A stretch of DNA of 64,000 nucleotides from Deltaproteobacteria bacterium (GTDB lineage Bacteria; Myxococcota_A; UBA796; UBA2385): NCBI GenBank assembly GCA_016792625.1, contig JAEUKK010000123.1:31397-95396 (forward strand), given 5' to 3'. A program made the position numbers and the translations under genes. Of this stretch, positions 37,222 to 45,680 are shown in pieces; the stretch's first letter is position 1; each line of letters opens with the position of its first letter. The notes beneath the pieces are model-generated. The model searched no databases, had not been told where the DNA came from, and saw only the letters and a program-made list of their open reading frames with translations.

Positions 37222-38067
37222 CTATCGTGGGGCCGCCGGCCGGGTGAGCGCCCAGGCCGCGGGCAGGGTGACCCCGCAGACCGCGCCCAGCCACGCGCAG
37301 ATCGACCCGAGCGCGGGGCCCAACGCGGGCAGGCTGTGGGCGGCGATCAGCGCGTAGGCGCCCACGCTCGCCGATCCGAGCATCATCGGCCCGACCGCCG
37401 CCCCCGAGACCGCTTGGCCCTGGGACATCCAGAGCGAGACCATGGTGGTGAGGAAGATCGCCGGGAAGACCGCCGCGAGGCCCGCCGCCTCGGGGCCGAA
37501 GGCCGCGCCCGCCCCCAGCGCGCCGGCGATGGCGGCGGCGGCGAGCAGGCCGCGCGCGATCAGGGTGAGGGGGCCGACCGGGCGGGTGGGGCCGCGGGGT
37601 GGGCCCGCGCCGCGGGCGGAGAGCGCGCCGACCACCAGGCTCGCCAGCCAAGCGAGGCCGCCGATCAGGAGCGGAGGGGCGCCGGCGGCGCGGGCCTGGT
37701 CGAGGCCGCTCAGCGCGGCGCGGGCGACAATGGCCCACAGCAGCAGAGAGGCGGCGATGGTCAGGGGGAGCTGGAGGGCGGGCGGCCCGGAGGACACCGC
37801 CCGAGGGAGCCAGCGCCAGCTCCACAAGAACACTGCGTTGACCCACATACCCACGGGTACCGCGCCGAGCGCCGCGTCGAGCCCCTCATGGCCGGCGGCC
37901 GCCAAGCCGATCCCCGCGGGGACGATGGTGGAGGGCGCGGTGCCCAGCACCCCGCCCAGGCGGCTGCCCAGCCGCTCGATCAGCCGCGTGGCGGTGATCG
38001 CGACCAGCCCGGCGCCCAGCCCGGCGAGGAGCATGCGCAGCCCCAGCGCGGCGGTCATCTCTGGCAT
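37222..38067 (-). CDS. Polytopic membrane protein, conserved-looking, unknown function
   Basis: 281 residues from the ATG at 38067 with about eight helices. Striking conserved-type motifs are VPAGIGLAAAGHEGLDAALG, GAVPVGMWVNAVFLWSW and, near the end, FPAIFLTTMVSLWMSQGQAV followed by GPMMLGSASVGAYALIA. These look like functional membrane motifs with polar residues inside helices, suggesting a transporter. I cannot name the family. A -10-like GATAGGCC (38084-38091, minus) lies 17 bases before the start, and the TAG stop is embedded in the next gene's -10-like element. Confidence 0.7.
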   Translation of the reverse strand: MPEMTAALGLRMLLAGLGAGLVAITATRLIERLGSRLGGVLGTAPSTIVPAGIGLAAAGHEGLDAALGAVPVGMWVNAVFLWSWRWLPRAVSSGPPALQLPLTIAASLLLWAIVARAALSGLDQARAAGAPPLLIGGLAWLASLVVGALSARGAGPPRGPTRPVGPLTLIARGLLAAAAIAGALGAGAAFGPEAAGLAAVFPAIFLTTMVSLWMSQGQAVSGAAVGPMMLGSASVGAYALIAAHSLPALGPALGSICAWLGAVCGVTLPAAWALTRPAAPR

Positions 38068-38438
38068 CGGCGCCCCCGGGCGTGGCCTATCGCGGTCGCG
38101 CGGCCTGCTTGGGGCGGCGAAGCGTGGCGCGCTTGGGGGTGTTCTGCGCAGGGATACGCAACCTGACTCGGCGATAAGGGTGGACGAAGCGCCTTTCGTT
38201 ACGGGAAGACCCTGAGGACACCAGACAGAGCCGACATTGTGACAGTCCGAGACACAAAGGTGTGGGAGACTCTGGGTGTGGTCCGGTGTGGTCCGACAAC
38301 AGCGCGGGCGCGCTGAGGCCGGCGAACAGAACATCGACGTGGGCGCTGTCTTCGGGCCCATTTCTCCCCTCCGCCTCCCCCCCACGGCTGACCTATGTTG
38401 GGTCATCCTCCTCCCCCGCCCAACGGCAAGGAGTCCCA
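38068..38438. other. 371-base divergent intergenic region with a tandem 10-base repeat
   Basis: No gene was found. It contains two perfect head-to-tail copies of GGTGTGGTCC (38275-38284, 38285-38294), the minus-strand -10-like element at 38084-38091, a possible plus-strand TATGTT (38394-38399), and a strong AAGGAG Shine-Dalgarno (38429-38434). The interval is clearly less GC-rich than its surroundings. Confidence 0.55.
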
Positions 38439-38684
38439 ATGTCCGACAACGCCCCGAACCGCCCCTTTGGTGTGACGGACCTGCTGCTCGTGATCGTGGC
38501 GGTCACCTTCGGCTTGGCGCCATTCCTCATCGTCGAGGATGGGGGCATCTCTGCCCGCTTCTCGGTGCTGACCGCGATCGTCGTGCCGCCGGCTGCGCTG
38601 CTCGCGCTGAGCCAGCGCCGCTTCGGCGGTCGGGCCGACCCGCTGCCCCAGCTCGAGCAGGCCTCGGCCTACCTTGAGCGCTAA
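38439..38684 (+). CDS. Small membrane protein
   Basis: 81 residues. Two hydrophobic helices are present (VTDLLLVIVAVTFGLAPFLI and FSVLTAIVVPPAALLALS) with a short polar tail (RRFGGRADPLPQLEQASAYL). The ATG at 38439 has the best Shine-Dalgarno sequence in this part of the window (AAGGAG, four bases from the start codon), so the gene is probably well translated. No family recognised. The next gene, 75 bases on, is also on the plus strand. Confidence 0.7.
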   Translation: MSDNAPNRPFGVTDLLLVIVAVTFGLAPFLIVEDGGISARFSVLTAIVVPPAALLALSQRRFGGRADPLPQLEQASAYLER

Positions 38685-38759
38685 AAGCAGGCGCTGCAGC
38701 TACACAGCGGCGGCCGACCATCCGAAGGACCAGGGGTACCCCAAGTCGGGAGGCCCCCC

Positions 38760-39797
38760 ATGCAGATCCAGTCCTCGGCGGTCCAACTTCAGAGCAAAGT
38801 GCAGCAACGGTGGACGCAGACGGTGAGCGAGCGGCTCTCGGTGCGGGTCGATCCCGCGCCGACGCCGACGGTCATCCTCGAAGACCGCCTGCGGGCCTTG
38901 GCCGAGGCCCAGCCCGAGGTGGCGCCCACCGACGCCGACACCGACGCGGAGGATGAGCTGAGCGGCGACGCCGAGCTGAGCTTGCTCAAGCTGGTGCTGG
39001 AGAAGCTGCTCAAGGTCCAGCTCAAGCTCCGGCCCTTCCACCCCGAGGACGGCGAGAGCGGCGCTGTTCCCACGCAGCGCCCCGACGGCGCGCCCGCGCC
39101 TGGCCAGCAGCCCCCCGAGCGGGTCGGCTGGTCGCTGAGCTGGGATCGCCTCGAGACCCAGACCGAAGAGCAGTCGCTCTCGCTGCGCGGGAAGGGCGTG
39201 GTCCAGCTCAAAGACGGGCGCACCGTGCAGTTCGCCCTCGAGGTTGAGGCGAGCAGCTTCGTGCACAAAGAGCTGCGGCAGTCGCTGCGCCTCGGCGATC
39301 CGCCGAAAGATCCGCTCGCCTTGTCGCTCAACGGCCAGAGCCCGGCGCTCGACGGCGGCACGCTCCGCTTCGACCTCGACCTCGACGGCAACCTGGACGA
39401 CATGCCCACGCTGGGCGCGGGCGCCGCTTGGCTGGTCGCCGACCACAACGCTGACGGCGTCGTCAATGACGGCAGCGAGCTCTTCGGCCCATCGACCGAT
39501 GACGGCTTTGGTGAGCTCGCCGCCCATGACGAGGACAAAAATGGCTGGATCGACGAGCAGGACGCCATTTGGAGCAAGCTATGGGTCTGGATGACCGACG
39601 GCGGCGCCCAGCGCCTCGTGGCGGTCGGCGAGGCCGGCGTCGGCGCGCTTTTCCTCGGCCGGGTCGAGACCCCCTTCGCGCTGCGCGGGGCGGACGACCC
39701 CAACGGCGAGGTGCGCGGAACCGTCCGGCAGAGCGGCCTCTACTTGACCGAGACCGGCGACGCGCGCCTCATGCAGCGCATCGATCTGGCGGTCTGA
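38760..39797 (+). CDS. EF-hand-like calcium-binding protein
   Basis: 345 residues with no signal peptide; the start (MQIQSSAVQLQSKVQQRWTQ) is helical. A middle Asp/Glu-rich linker leads into a beta-rich region. At about 205-275 a run of calcium-loop motifs occurs: FDLDLDGNLDDMPTL, VADHNADGVVNDGSELFG, and AAHDEDKNGWIDEQDAIW, the last two being good EF-hand loops. The phrase NDGSELFG...GFGELAAHDEDKNGWID...SKLWVW is shared by a set of bacterial proteins of unknown function, often large. A cytoplasmic or unusually secreted calcium sensor or effector is possible. Confidence 0.75.
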   Translation: MQIQSSAVQLQSKVQQRWTQTVSERLSVRVDPAPTPTVILEDRLRALAEAQPEVAPTDADTDAEDELSGDAELSLLKLVLEKLLKVQLKLRPFHPEDGESGAVPTQRPDGAPAPGQQPPERVGWSLSWDRLETQTEEQSLSLRGKGVVQLKDGRTVQFALEVEASSFVHKELRQSLRLGDPPKDPLALSLNGQSPALDGGTLRFDLDLDGNLDDMPTLGAGAAWLVADHNADGVVNDGSELFGPSTDDGFGELAAHDEDKNGWIDEQDAIWSKLWVWMTDGGAQRLVAVGEAGVGALFLGRVETPFALRGADDPNGEVRGTVRQSGLYLTETGDARLMQRIDLAV

Positions 39798-39824
39798 AGG
39801 CCGCGCTTCGCCCGACCGCGCGGG

Positions 39825-40178
39825 TCAACCGTCGAGGTGGGCGAAGGTCTGGTGGTTCCAGCCAAAGAGCGCGCCGCGCGGGCTGTGCACCTCGATGTAG
39901 ACCCGGTCGGGCGCGAGGCCCAGGCGGTCGCGCAGCAGGCCGCAGAGCGCGTCGCTGAGGCGCAGGGCCAACGCAGGCGCGGCGCCGATGCTGCGCACGT
40001 CGAGGAGGGCGCAGGGCGCGTCATCCCCGCCAAGGGTCATGGTCAGGCCGCCCTGCAGCTCGATGAGGATGGTCGAGGTGGGCTTGCCGGTCTGCGCGGC
40101 GAGCAGCTCGGTGAGCCCGCGGCAGAGGTCATTCCCGGAGGGCAGCGGGAGGTTGGTGCGCAGGCTCAACACGGGCAT
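39825..40178 (-). CDS. MIF-like tautomerase family protein
   Basis: 117 residues. After removal of Met the first residue is Pro (MPVLSLRTNLPLP), the catalytic base of the tautomerase superfamily. Family features match macrophage migration inhibitory factor: SGNDLCRGLTELLAAQTGKP, LTMTLGGDDAPCALLDVRSI, then DRVYIEVHSPRGALFGWNHQ-TFA. The length matches MIF (114-116). It probably forms a trimer with tautomerase activity towards enolisable keto acids. It is convergent with the EF-hand gene. Confidence 0.88.
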   Translation of the reverse strand: MPVLSLRTNLPLPSGNDLCRGLTELLAAQTGKPTSTILIELQGGLTMTLGGDDAPCALLDVRSIGAAPALALRLSDALCGLLRDRLGLAPDRVYIEVHSPRGALFGWNHQTFAHLDG

Positions 40179-40255
40179 GGGCAGCTCGGCGAAGGGAGGG
40201 GCGAGTTGGGCTCAAGGGCGCGCGGGCGGGGCCGATGCCGCGCGCGGAGGCCGTC

Positions 40256-40348
40256 ATGACCCGCTCGCTGCGCCCTGCCCAGACCGTTTTCGCCCGGGTG
40301 CTCGTGCTGGTGGTGATCGCCGCAGTGGTCGTCTTCGGCGGCACCTGA
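40256..40348 (+). CDS. 30-residue single-helix membrane peptide (short ORF)
   Basis: ATG at 40256 is preceded by GGAGG (40246-40250) at ideal spacing. The product begins MTRSLRPAQTVFARVL and continues as one hydrophobic helix (VLVVIAAVVVFGG) to a TGA at 40346-40348. A positive N-terminus and a single transmembrane helix are typical of small bacterial membrane proteins. It lies between the MIF-like gene (divergent) and the hydrolase gene 70 bases downstream. An upstream in-frame ATG at 40235 has a poorer ribosome site. Confidence 0.5.
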   Translation: MTRSLRPAQTVFARVLVLVVIAAVVVFGGT

Positions 40349-40392
40349 GGGGAGGGGAGCGGTCGGCCCCGCGCCGGCGCCCGGCGCCGCGC

Positions 40393-40400
40393 AGTAGGCT
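40393..40400 (+). promoter_or_regulatory. Candidate -10-like element AGTAGGCT
   Basis: Ends 18 bases before the hydrolase GTG at 40419. It shares TAGGCT with the copies at 13962 and 19211. Confidence 0.45.
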
Positions 40401-40418
40401 GCGGGCGGAGATCTCGCC

Positions 40419-41420
40419 GTGCACACACCCGCCCCGACCCGCCTGCTCCACCTGCGCCGCGAGGTGCTCGCGGGCGCGCTCAACCACGCCTTCACCCAGA
40501 GCGCTCGGCTGGGGCGGCTGCTGCCCGTCGCGCGCCCGGGCCGCCACGGCGTGCGCCTCGAGCGCGACCTGGCTTGGCGGGCCCCGGTGGCCGGCGACCC
40601 GAGCGCGCACCTGCTCGATCTGTGGTCGCCCATTGATCGGAGCGGCCCGCTGCCCGTCATCCTCTACATCCATGGGGGGGGATTTCGAGGCTGCAGCAAA
40701 GACACCCACTGGTCGCTGAGCATCGCCTTCGCCCGCGCCGGCTACCTCGTGCTGACCGTCAATTACCGCTTGGGGCCGACCCACCGCTACCCGGCGGCGC
40801 TCCAAGACTGCCTCGAGGCCTGGACCTGGGCGGTGGACAACGTCGCCCGCCATGGCGGAGATCCGGCGCGCATCGTCGTCGCCGGCGAGTCTGCCGGCGG
40901 GAACCTCACCGCGGCGGTGGGGGCGGCCCTGTGTTGGCGCCGCCCAGAGCCCTGGGCGCAGGCGGCCTTTGATCGAGGGGTCTCGCCGGTCGCCCTCTCG
41001 CCGGCCTGCGGGATCTTGCAGGTCAGTGATCCGCTGCGGTTCACCCGCCGAAAGCCGCAGCTGCCCGCGCTGACCCAGGACGTGATCTCGAGCTGTTTTT
41101 ACAGCTACATCGGCGATCACAGCAAGATTGGGCAAGACAATGAGCTGGCCGATCCGTTGCTGGTTTTTGAGCGGGCCGGGCCGCCCGACCGCCCCATCCC
41201 GCCGGTCTTCTTGCTCTGCGGCACCAAAGATCCGCTGCTGGACGACACCCGCCGCATGGCCGCGGCCCTGGCCGCCCGGGGCGCACCCCACGAGGTCCGC
41301 TATTACCCAGGGCAGGAGCACGCTTTTCACGCGTGGGTGCTGCGATCGCAGGCCGTGATCTGCTGGCGCGACCAGCTGCGCTTCTTGGCCCCGCTCACCG
41401 GCGCGCCCGCGCCCGCCTGA
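40419..41420 (+). CDS. Alpha/beta hydrolase, hormone-sensitive-lipase type
   Basis: 333 residues from a GTG at 40419. The oxyanion-hole motif is YIHGGGFRGCSKDTHW; the nucleophile elbow is VVAGESAGGNLTAA; an acid is in LCGTKDPLLDDT and the catalytic His in PGQEHAFHAW. VLTVNYRLGPTHRYPAAL is also characteristic. This is the HSL/carboxylesterase (bacterial arylesterase) group acting on short acyl esters; the exact substrate is unknown. No signal peptide is apparent. Confidence 0.9.
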   Translation: MHTPAPTRLLHLRREVLAGALNHAFTQSARLGRLLPVARPGRHGVRLERDLAWRAPVAGDPSAHLLDLWSPIDRSGPLPVILYIHGGGFRGCSKDTHWSLSIAFARAGYLVLTVNYRLGPTHRYPAALQDCLEAWTWAVDNVARHGGDPARIVVAGESAGGNLTAAVGAALCWRRPEPWAQAAFDRGVSPVALSPACGILQVSDPLRFTRRKPQLPALTQDVISSCFYSYIGDHSKIGQDNELADPLLVFERAGPPDRPIPPVFLLCGTKDPLLDDTRRMAAALAARGAPHEVRYYPGQEHAFHAWVLRSQAVICWRDQLRFLAPLTGAPAPA

Positions 41421-41497
41421 GCCTTGGTTCTGTTCAGTATGCGGAGAGTGGTGGTCGCACTTTTTGGGTCTGCGCCGCTTGCGCGAGATGAGACACT

Positions 41498-41505
41498 GGA
41501 TAGAT
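41498..41505 (+). promoter_or_regulatory. Candidate -10-like element GGATAGAT
   Basis: Lies 11 bases before the GTG at 41517 in a 96-base spacer that is AT-richer than average. The Shine-Dalgarno sequence AGGAGAG (41510-41516) follows at once, so the leader would be very short. Confidence 0.35.
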
Positions 41506-41516
41506 GAGCAGGAGAG

Positions 41517-44500
41517 GTGCCCTTGACCCCGCCTGCGTCGCCCCCCGCGCTGCCGCCCGCCCGTCGCCGCCCTGCCGCGCGCGGGGCGGCCGGCGCGGGC
41601 GCGGCGCCTGAAGGCGAGGCGCCTGATCCGCGGGTCGAAGCCCTGCGGGGCCTGCCCCCGGCGGCCCGCCTGCGCTTGGCCCCCGACCTCGACGCGCTGC
41701 TGGCCACCGCGGCTGATGTGGGGCTGTCGGGCGTGCTCGAGGCCCCGGCGCACCTCTTCCTCGAGACCTGCCGCCTGCCTGATCGCATCGCCGTCCGCCT
41801 CGATCAGTGGTTGGCCGAGCAGCCGCCGGCGAGCCTCGGGGCCCTCGTCGGCGCCCCGGCCCGGGCAGGGCTTCGGCGGGCGCTCGGCCCGCCCGGCCTG
41901 GTTGAGCTGACCGCTGCGCTGCGGGCCTTTTTGGTCGAAGAGCACAGCGTCGGCGCGGCCGAGGGCGGGTCTGGCGCCGCGGCAGGGGCGGGCGCCCCCA
42001 CGCTGCCGCTTGAGCCTGCGCCGGGTGAGCTCGCCGCCTGGGCCCGGGCGACCGGCTGCGGGCCCCTGCTGCAGCTGCCGTTGGGCGCGGCCCTCCACGG
42101 CCTGGGCTTCGGGGGGGCGCCCCTGCCGCTGGGGCCGCTGCGGGTCGAAGACGGCCTGCTCTGCCCGGTGGGCCCCGCCGGGTCCCATGGCGGCGCCGGC
42201 TGGCGCCTGCCTGTGCCCGCCCGCAAGGCGCTGCTCAGCGCCTTGGCCGAAGCCGCCGCCCTCTGGCCGCGCCGCCTCACCGAGGCCGAGGCGCGGGCCG
42301 CGCTCGCTGGGCCGGCCGGGCCGGGCCTGCGGGCGGTCCTGCGCCAGGTCGACGACGAGATCGGCGCGCTGCGGGCCGCTCTGCCCCCGCCGGCCCTGAT
42401 GGGCAGCAGTGGCGCGGGCCTGCGCTGGGACGCCGCGGCCCGCGCGCTGCGCCTGCCGGTCGACCCCGGCCCGCCGATCGAGCGCTGCCCCCAAGCCCCC
42501 GCCGCGGCGCCGAGCGCCGGCGGCGCGGCTGGCGTGGTCGTGGTGGGCGTCGATCCCCGCGGCGGCCTGGCCCTGCGCTGCGGCTGCGAGGGCCCCTGCC
42601 CCTGGCGGCTGCGGGTGCTCGAGGCCCTGCGGGCCACCCTCTGCGCCCCCGACGCCGACGGCGCCGCCCTCGCCGCGCTGGATCGGGCCGCGGCCCCCGC
42701 CGCCGGTGGGATCGACGCGCTCGACGCTGTGCTCGCCCGCTCCGGCGGCGATGCCCCCGCGCTCAGCCTGCGGGCGGGCGAGGCCCTGGGCTGGCTCGTG
42801 GTGCGCGACGAGGCCCGGGTGGTCACCGCGGCGCCGCTCTTGGTGCGCCCCGCTGAGGGCGGCTGGGTCTGGCGGCGCCCGCCCAGCGTCGATCCCGCCG
42901 CGCTTGGCGCGCTCAGCGGCCAACCGGGGGATCGGCGCGCGCTCGAGGCCACGCTGGGCGTCGATCCGGCCACGCTCCCGCCCCCGGCCCGCCGCCTCGC
43001 CGGGCTGCGCCAGCTCGCGGCCCTCGCCGACCACCCGCGGGTGTTTCGGCTCGATGAGCGCGGGCGGGCCCTGCTGCGCCTGCCCATCCGCGCGGTCAGC
43101 CTGAACCTGCTGCTGCGGGCCGATTCCGAGGGCGGGGCCGAGCTGGTGGCCGAGCTCGACGGCGCGCCGGCCCCGCTTGAGCAGCTGGCCGAGCGCCTGC
43201 GGGCGATGCGCGGCGAGGGCGTGTCCATCCTGTTCGAAGATGGCGCGCTGCACGTCGTGTCGGTCGAAGACGCCGCGGTCGATCTGGTGGCCTCTTTGGG
43301 CGCCCGGGGGCTGCGCTTCCCTGCCGACGGCGTTGATGCGCTGTTTGACCGCCTTGACGCGCTCGACGCGATCTTGCCGGTGCGGGTCGACGCCGAGCTG
43401 CGCGGCGAAGAGCATGAGCCGGGTACCTGCCCGCGGGTCATCCTCAAGCTGACCCACGACAGCGACGGCATGTTGGCCCTGCGCCTGCGGGTGCGGGTGG
43501 TCGCTTTGCCCGATGCCCGGCCCCGCGCGCCGGGCCTGGGCCCGCCCTTCGCCCACGGCCGCGGGGCCGACGGCGCGCGGGTCTGGGCGGCCCGCGACCG
43601 CGCAGGTGAGCTGGCCGCCGCCCACGACCTGCTGCGGCGGCTGGGCCTCGCGCTCGAGGCGGCGGTCGAGCCCTGGGCCTGGTTCGTCGCGCGCACCGAC
43701 GAGGCCCTGCAGCTCATCGAGCAGCTCGAGGTCGAGGTGCGGTCGCGCCCCGGCGCGCTCGAGGTCGTGTGGGATGGCGCCCAGCCGGGCCCGCTGCGCG
43801 AGGCCGGGGCCGAGGGCCTCACCGTGCAGGTCGGCGGCGGGCGCGACTGGTTCGGCTTGCGGGGCGGGCTCGACGTCGATGGCGTGCTCATCGAGCTCGA
43901 GGCCCTGCTCGAGCTCATCGCCCAGGGCCGGCGCTACCTCGCGGTCGAGGGGGGTGGCTGGGTGCGGCTCTCGGCGCCCTTGCGGGCCCAGCTGCTTGAG
44001 CTCGAGCGCCTGAGCCGCCTCGGCCCCGAGGGCCGCGCCCTGCCGCCGGTGGCGGTCGGCCTGGTCGAAGAGCTCGCCCGGCACGGTGTGGTGGTCGAGG
44101 CCGACGCGCGCTGGGCCGCGCTGCGCGCCCGCGTGCACGCGGCGGGGGCGGCTGACCTGCAGGCGCCGGCCGCGCTCGCCGCCACCCTGCGCCCCTACCA
44201 GCTCGCCGGCCTGCGCTGGATGGCCCAGCTGGCCGGCTGGGGGGCCGGGGCGGTGCTCGCCGACGACATGGGCCTCGGAAAGACCGTGCAGGCGCTCGCT
44301 TTGCTGCTGCACCGCGCGGCGATCGGGCCCGCCCTAGTCGTCGCCCCCACCAGCGTTGAGGGCAACTGGCGGGCCGAGGCCGCCCGCTTCGCGCCGGGCC
44401 TCGAGGTCTGGGTGCACCGGGGGCGGCGCAGCCTCGCGCCGCCGCCGGGCCCCGGCGCGCTGGTCATTGTCAGCTATGGCCTGCTGGTCGCTGATCGCGA

Positions 44501-45680
44501 GGCCTTCGCCGCTGTGCCCTGGGCCACGGTCGTGCTCGACGAGGCCCACGCCATCAAGAACCCCGACACCGCGCGGGCGCGCGCCGCGCAGGCCCTACAG
44601 GCGGGCTTCGTGCTGGCCTTGACCGGCACCCCGGTCGAGAACCGCGTGCAGGAGCTCTGGTCGCTGCTGCACGTGACCGCGCCGGGGCTGCTCGGCCCAC
44701 GGGCCCGCTTCCGCGAAGACTTCGTGCTGCCCATCGAGCGCGAGGGCGACCGCGAGAGCCGCGCGCGGCTGGCCGCCCTGATCCGCCCCTTTGTGCTGCG
44801 CCGGCGCAAGGCCGAGGTCGCGCCCGAGCTGCCCGCGCGCACCGAGCGCACCGAGCTGCTCCCGCTCGGGCCGGCCCACGCCGCGCGCTACGCCGCCGCC
44901 CGGGCCGAGGCCATTCGCAGCCTCGCCGAGCTGCCCGAGACCGCCGAAGACCAGAGGCGCCTCGCGGTGCTGGCCGCGCTCACCCGACTGCGCTTGCTCG
45001 CCTGCCACCCGGCCCTGGTCGACGGGCCGGCGGCCGCGAGCGCACCTTCGGCCAAGCTCGAGCGGGTGCGCGCGCTGGTGTCCGAGCTGCGCGAGAGCGG
45101 CCAGCAGGTGCTGCTGTTCAGCCAGTTCGTCCGGCACCTCGATCTGGTGGGTGAGGCGCTCGGGCGCGACGGGGTGCGCCTCTGCCGCCTCGACGGCTCG
45201 ACCCCGGCCCGGCGCCGCGACGAAGAGGTCGCGCGCTTCCAAGCGGGCCTCGCCGACGCCTTCTTGATCAGCCTGCAGGCGGGCGGCGCGGGCCTCAACC
45301 TGACCGCCGCCTCTGCGGTCATCCACCTCGACCCCTGGTGGAACCCGGCGGTCGAGGACCAAGCCACCGGCCGCGCGCACCGCATCGGGCAGCAGCGCCC
45401 GGTCACCGTCGTGCGCCTGCTGTCCGAGGGCACCGTGGAGCAGACCGTGCTCGAGATGCACGCCGACAAACGTGAGCTGGTCTCGGGCCTGCTCGCCGGC
45501 AGCGAGGCCGCCGCACGCCTCGACCTCTCTGCGCTCTCGGCCTTGGTGCTCGAGAGCGCCGCGCTGGCGCTGGGCGACGCCGATCCCGACGAGCTCGACG
45601 CTGGCGAGGGGCCCGATGTGGGCGCCGTCGCCAGCACGGGTGCGCAGGCCGGCGCGCTGGTCGCTGGGGTGCGCCGATGA
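41517..45680 (+). CDS. Very large SNF2-family DNA-dependent ATPase/helicase
   Basis: 1387 residues from the GTG at 41517; a TTG at 41523 has better Shine-Dalgarno spacing. The C-terminal about 500 residues are a full SNF2 engine: AGAVLADDMGLGKTVQAL (Walker A, about residue 915), LVIVSYGLL, TVVLDEAHAIKNPD (DEAH, about 1007), LTGTPVENR, LLFSQFVRHLDLVGEAL, QAGGAGLNLTAASAVIHLDP and ATGRAHRIGQQRPVTVVRL. The first about 870 residues are Ala/Leu-rich and unassigned, with one Cys cluster (LRCGCEGPCPWRLRVLEA) that may be a degenerate SWIM-type zinc site. Bacterial SNF2 proteins remodel RNA polymerase or protein-DNA complexes. It overlaps trmO by ATGA. Confidence 0.9.
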   Translation: MPLTPPASPPALPPARRRPAARGAAGAGAAPEGEAPDPRVEALRGLPPAARLRLAPDLDALLATAADVGLSGVLEAPAHLFLETCRLPDRIAVRLDQWLAEQPPASLGALVGAPARAGLRRALGPPGLVELTAALRAFLVEEHSVGAAEGGSGAAAGAGAPTLPLEPAPGELAAWARATGCGPLLQLPLGAALHGLGFGGAPLPLGPLRVEDGLLCPVGPAGSHGGAGWRLPVPARKALLSALAEAAALWPRRLTEAEARAALAGPAGPGLRAVLRQVDDEIGALRAALPPPALMGSSGAGLRWDAAARALRLPVDPGPPIERCPQAPAAAPSAGGAAGVVVVGVDPRGGLALRCGCEGPCPWRLRVLEALRATLCAPDADGAALAALDRAAAPAAGGIDALDAVLARSGGDAPALSLRAGEALGWLVVRDEARVVTAAPLLVRPAEGGWVWRRPPSVDPAALGALSGQPGDRRALEATLGVDPATLPPPARRLAGLRQLAALADHPRVFRLDERGRALLRLPIRAVSLNLLLRADSEGGAELVAELDGAPAPLEQLAERLRAMRGEGVSILFEDGALHVVSVEDAAVDLVASLGARGLRFPADGVDALFDRLDALDAILPVRVDAELRGEEHEPGTCPRVILKLTHDSDGMLALRLRVRVVALPDARPRAPGLGPPFAHGRGADGARVWAARDRAGELAAAHDLLRRLGLALEAAVEPWAWFVARTDEALQLIEQLEVEVRSRPGALEVVWDGAQPGPLREAGAEGLTVQVGGGRDWFGLRGGLDVDGVLIELEALLELIAQGRRYLAVEGGGWVRLSAPLRAQLLELERLSRLGPEGRALPPVAVGLVEELARHGVVVEADARWAALRARVHAAGAADLQAPAALAATLRPYQLAGLRWMAQLAGWGAGAVLADDMGLGKTVQALALLLHRAAIGPALVVAPTSVEGNWRAEAARFAPGLEVWVHRGRRSLAPPPGPGALVIVSYGLLVADREAFAAVPWATVVLDEAHAIKNPDTARARAAQALQAGFVLALTGTPVENRVQELWSLLHVTAPGLLGPRARFREDFVLPIEREGDRESRARLAALIRPFVLRRRKAEVAPELPARTERTELLPLGPAHAARYAAARAEAIRSLAELPETAEDQRRLAVLAALTRLRLLACHPALVDGPAAASAPSAKLERVRALVSELRESGQQVLLFSQFVRHLDLVGEALGRDGVRLCRLDGSTPARRRDEEVARFQAGLADAFLISLQAGGAGLNLTAASAVIHLDPWWNPAVEDQATGRAHRIGQQRPVTVVRLLSEGTVEQTVLEMHADKRELVSGLLAGSEAAARLDLSALSALVLESAALALGDADPDELDAGEGPDVGAVASTGAQAGALVAGVRR

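Noticed and set aside
38275..38294. Tandem GGTGTGGTCC as a regulatory site
   Set aside because: Only two copies, not positioned against a convincing promoter; recorded as a repeat within the spacer but not claimed as an operator.
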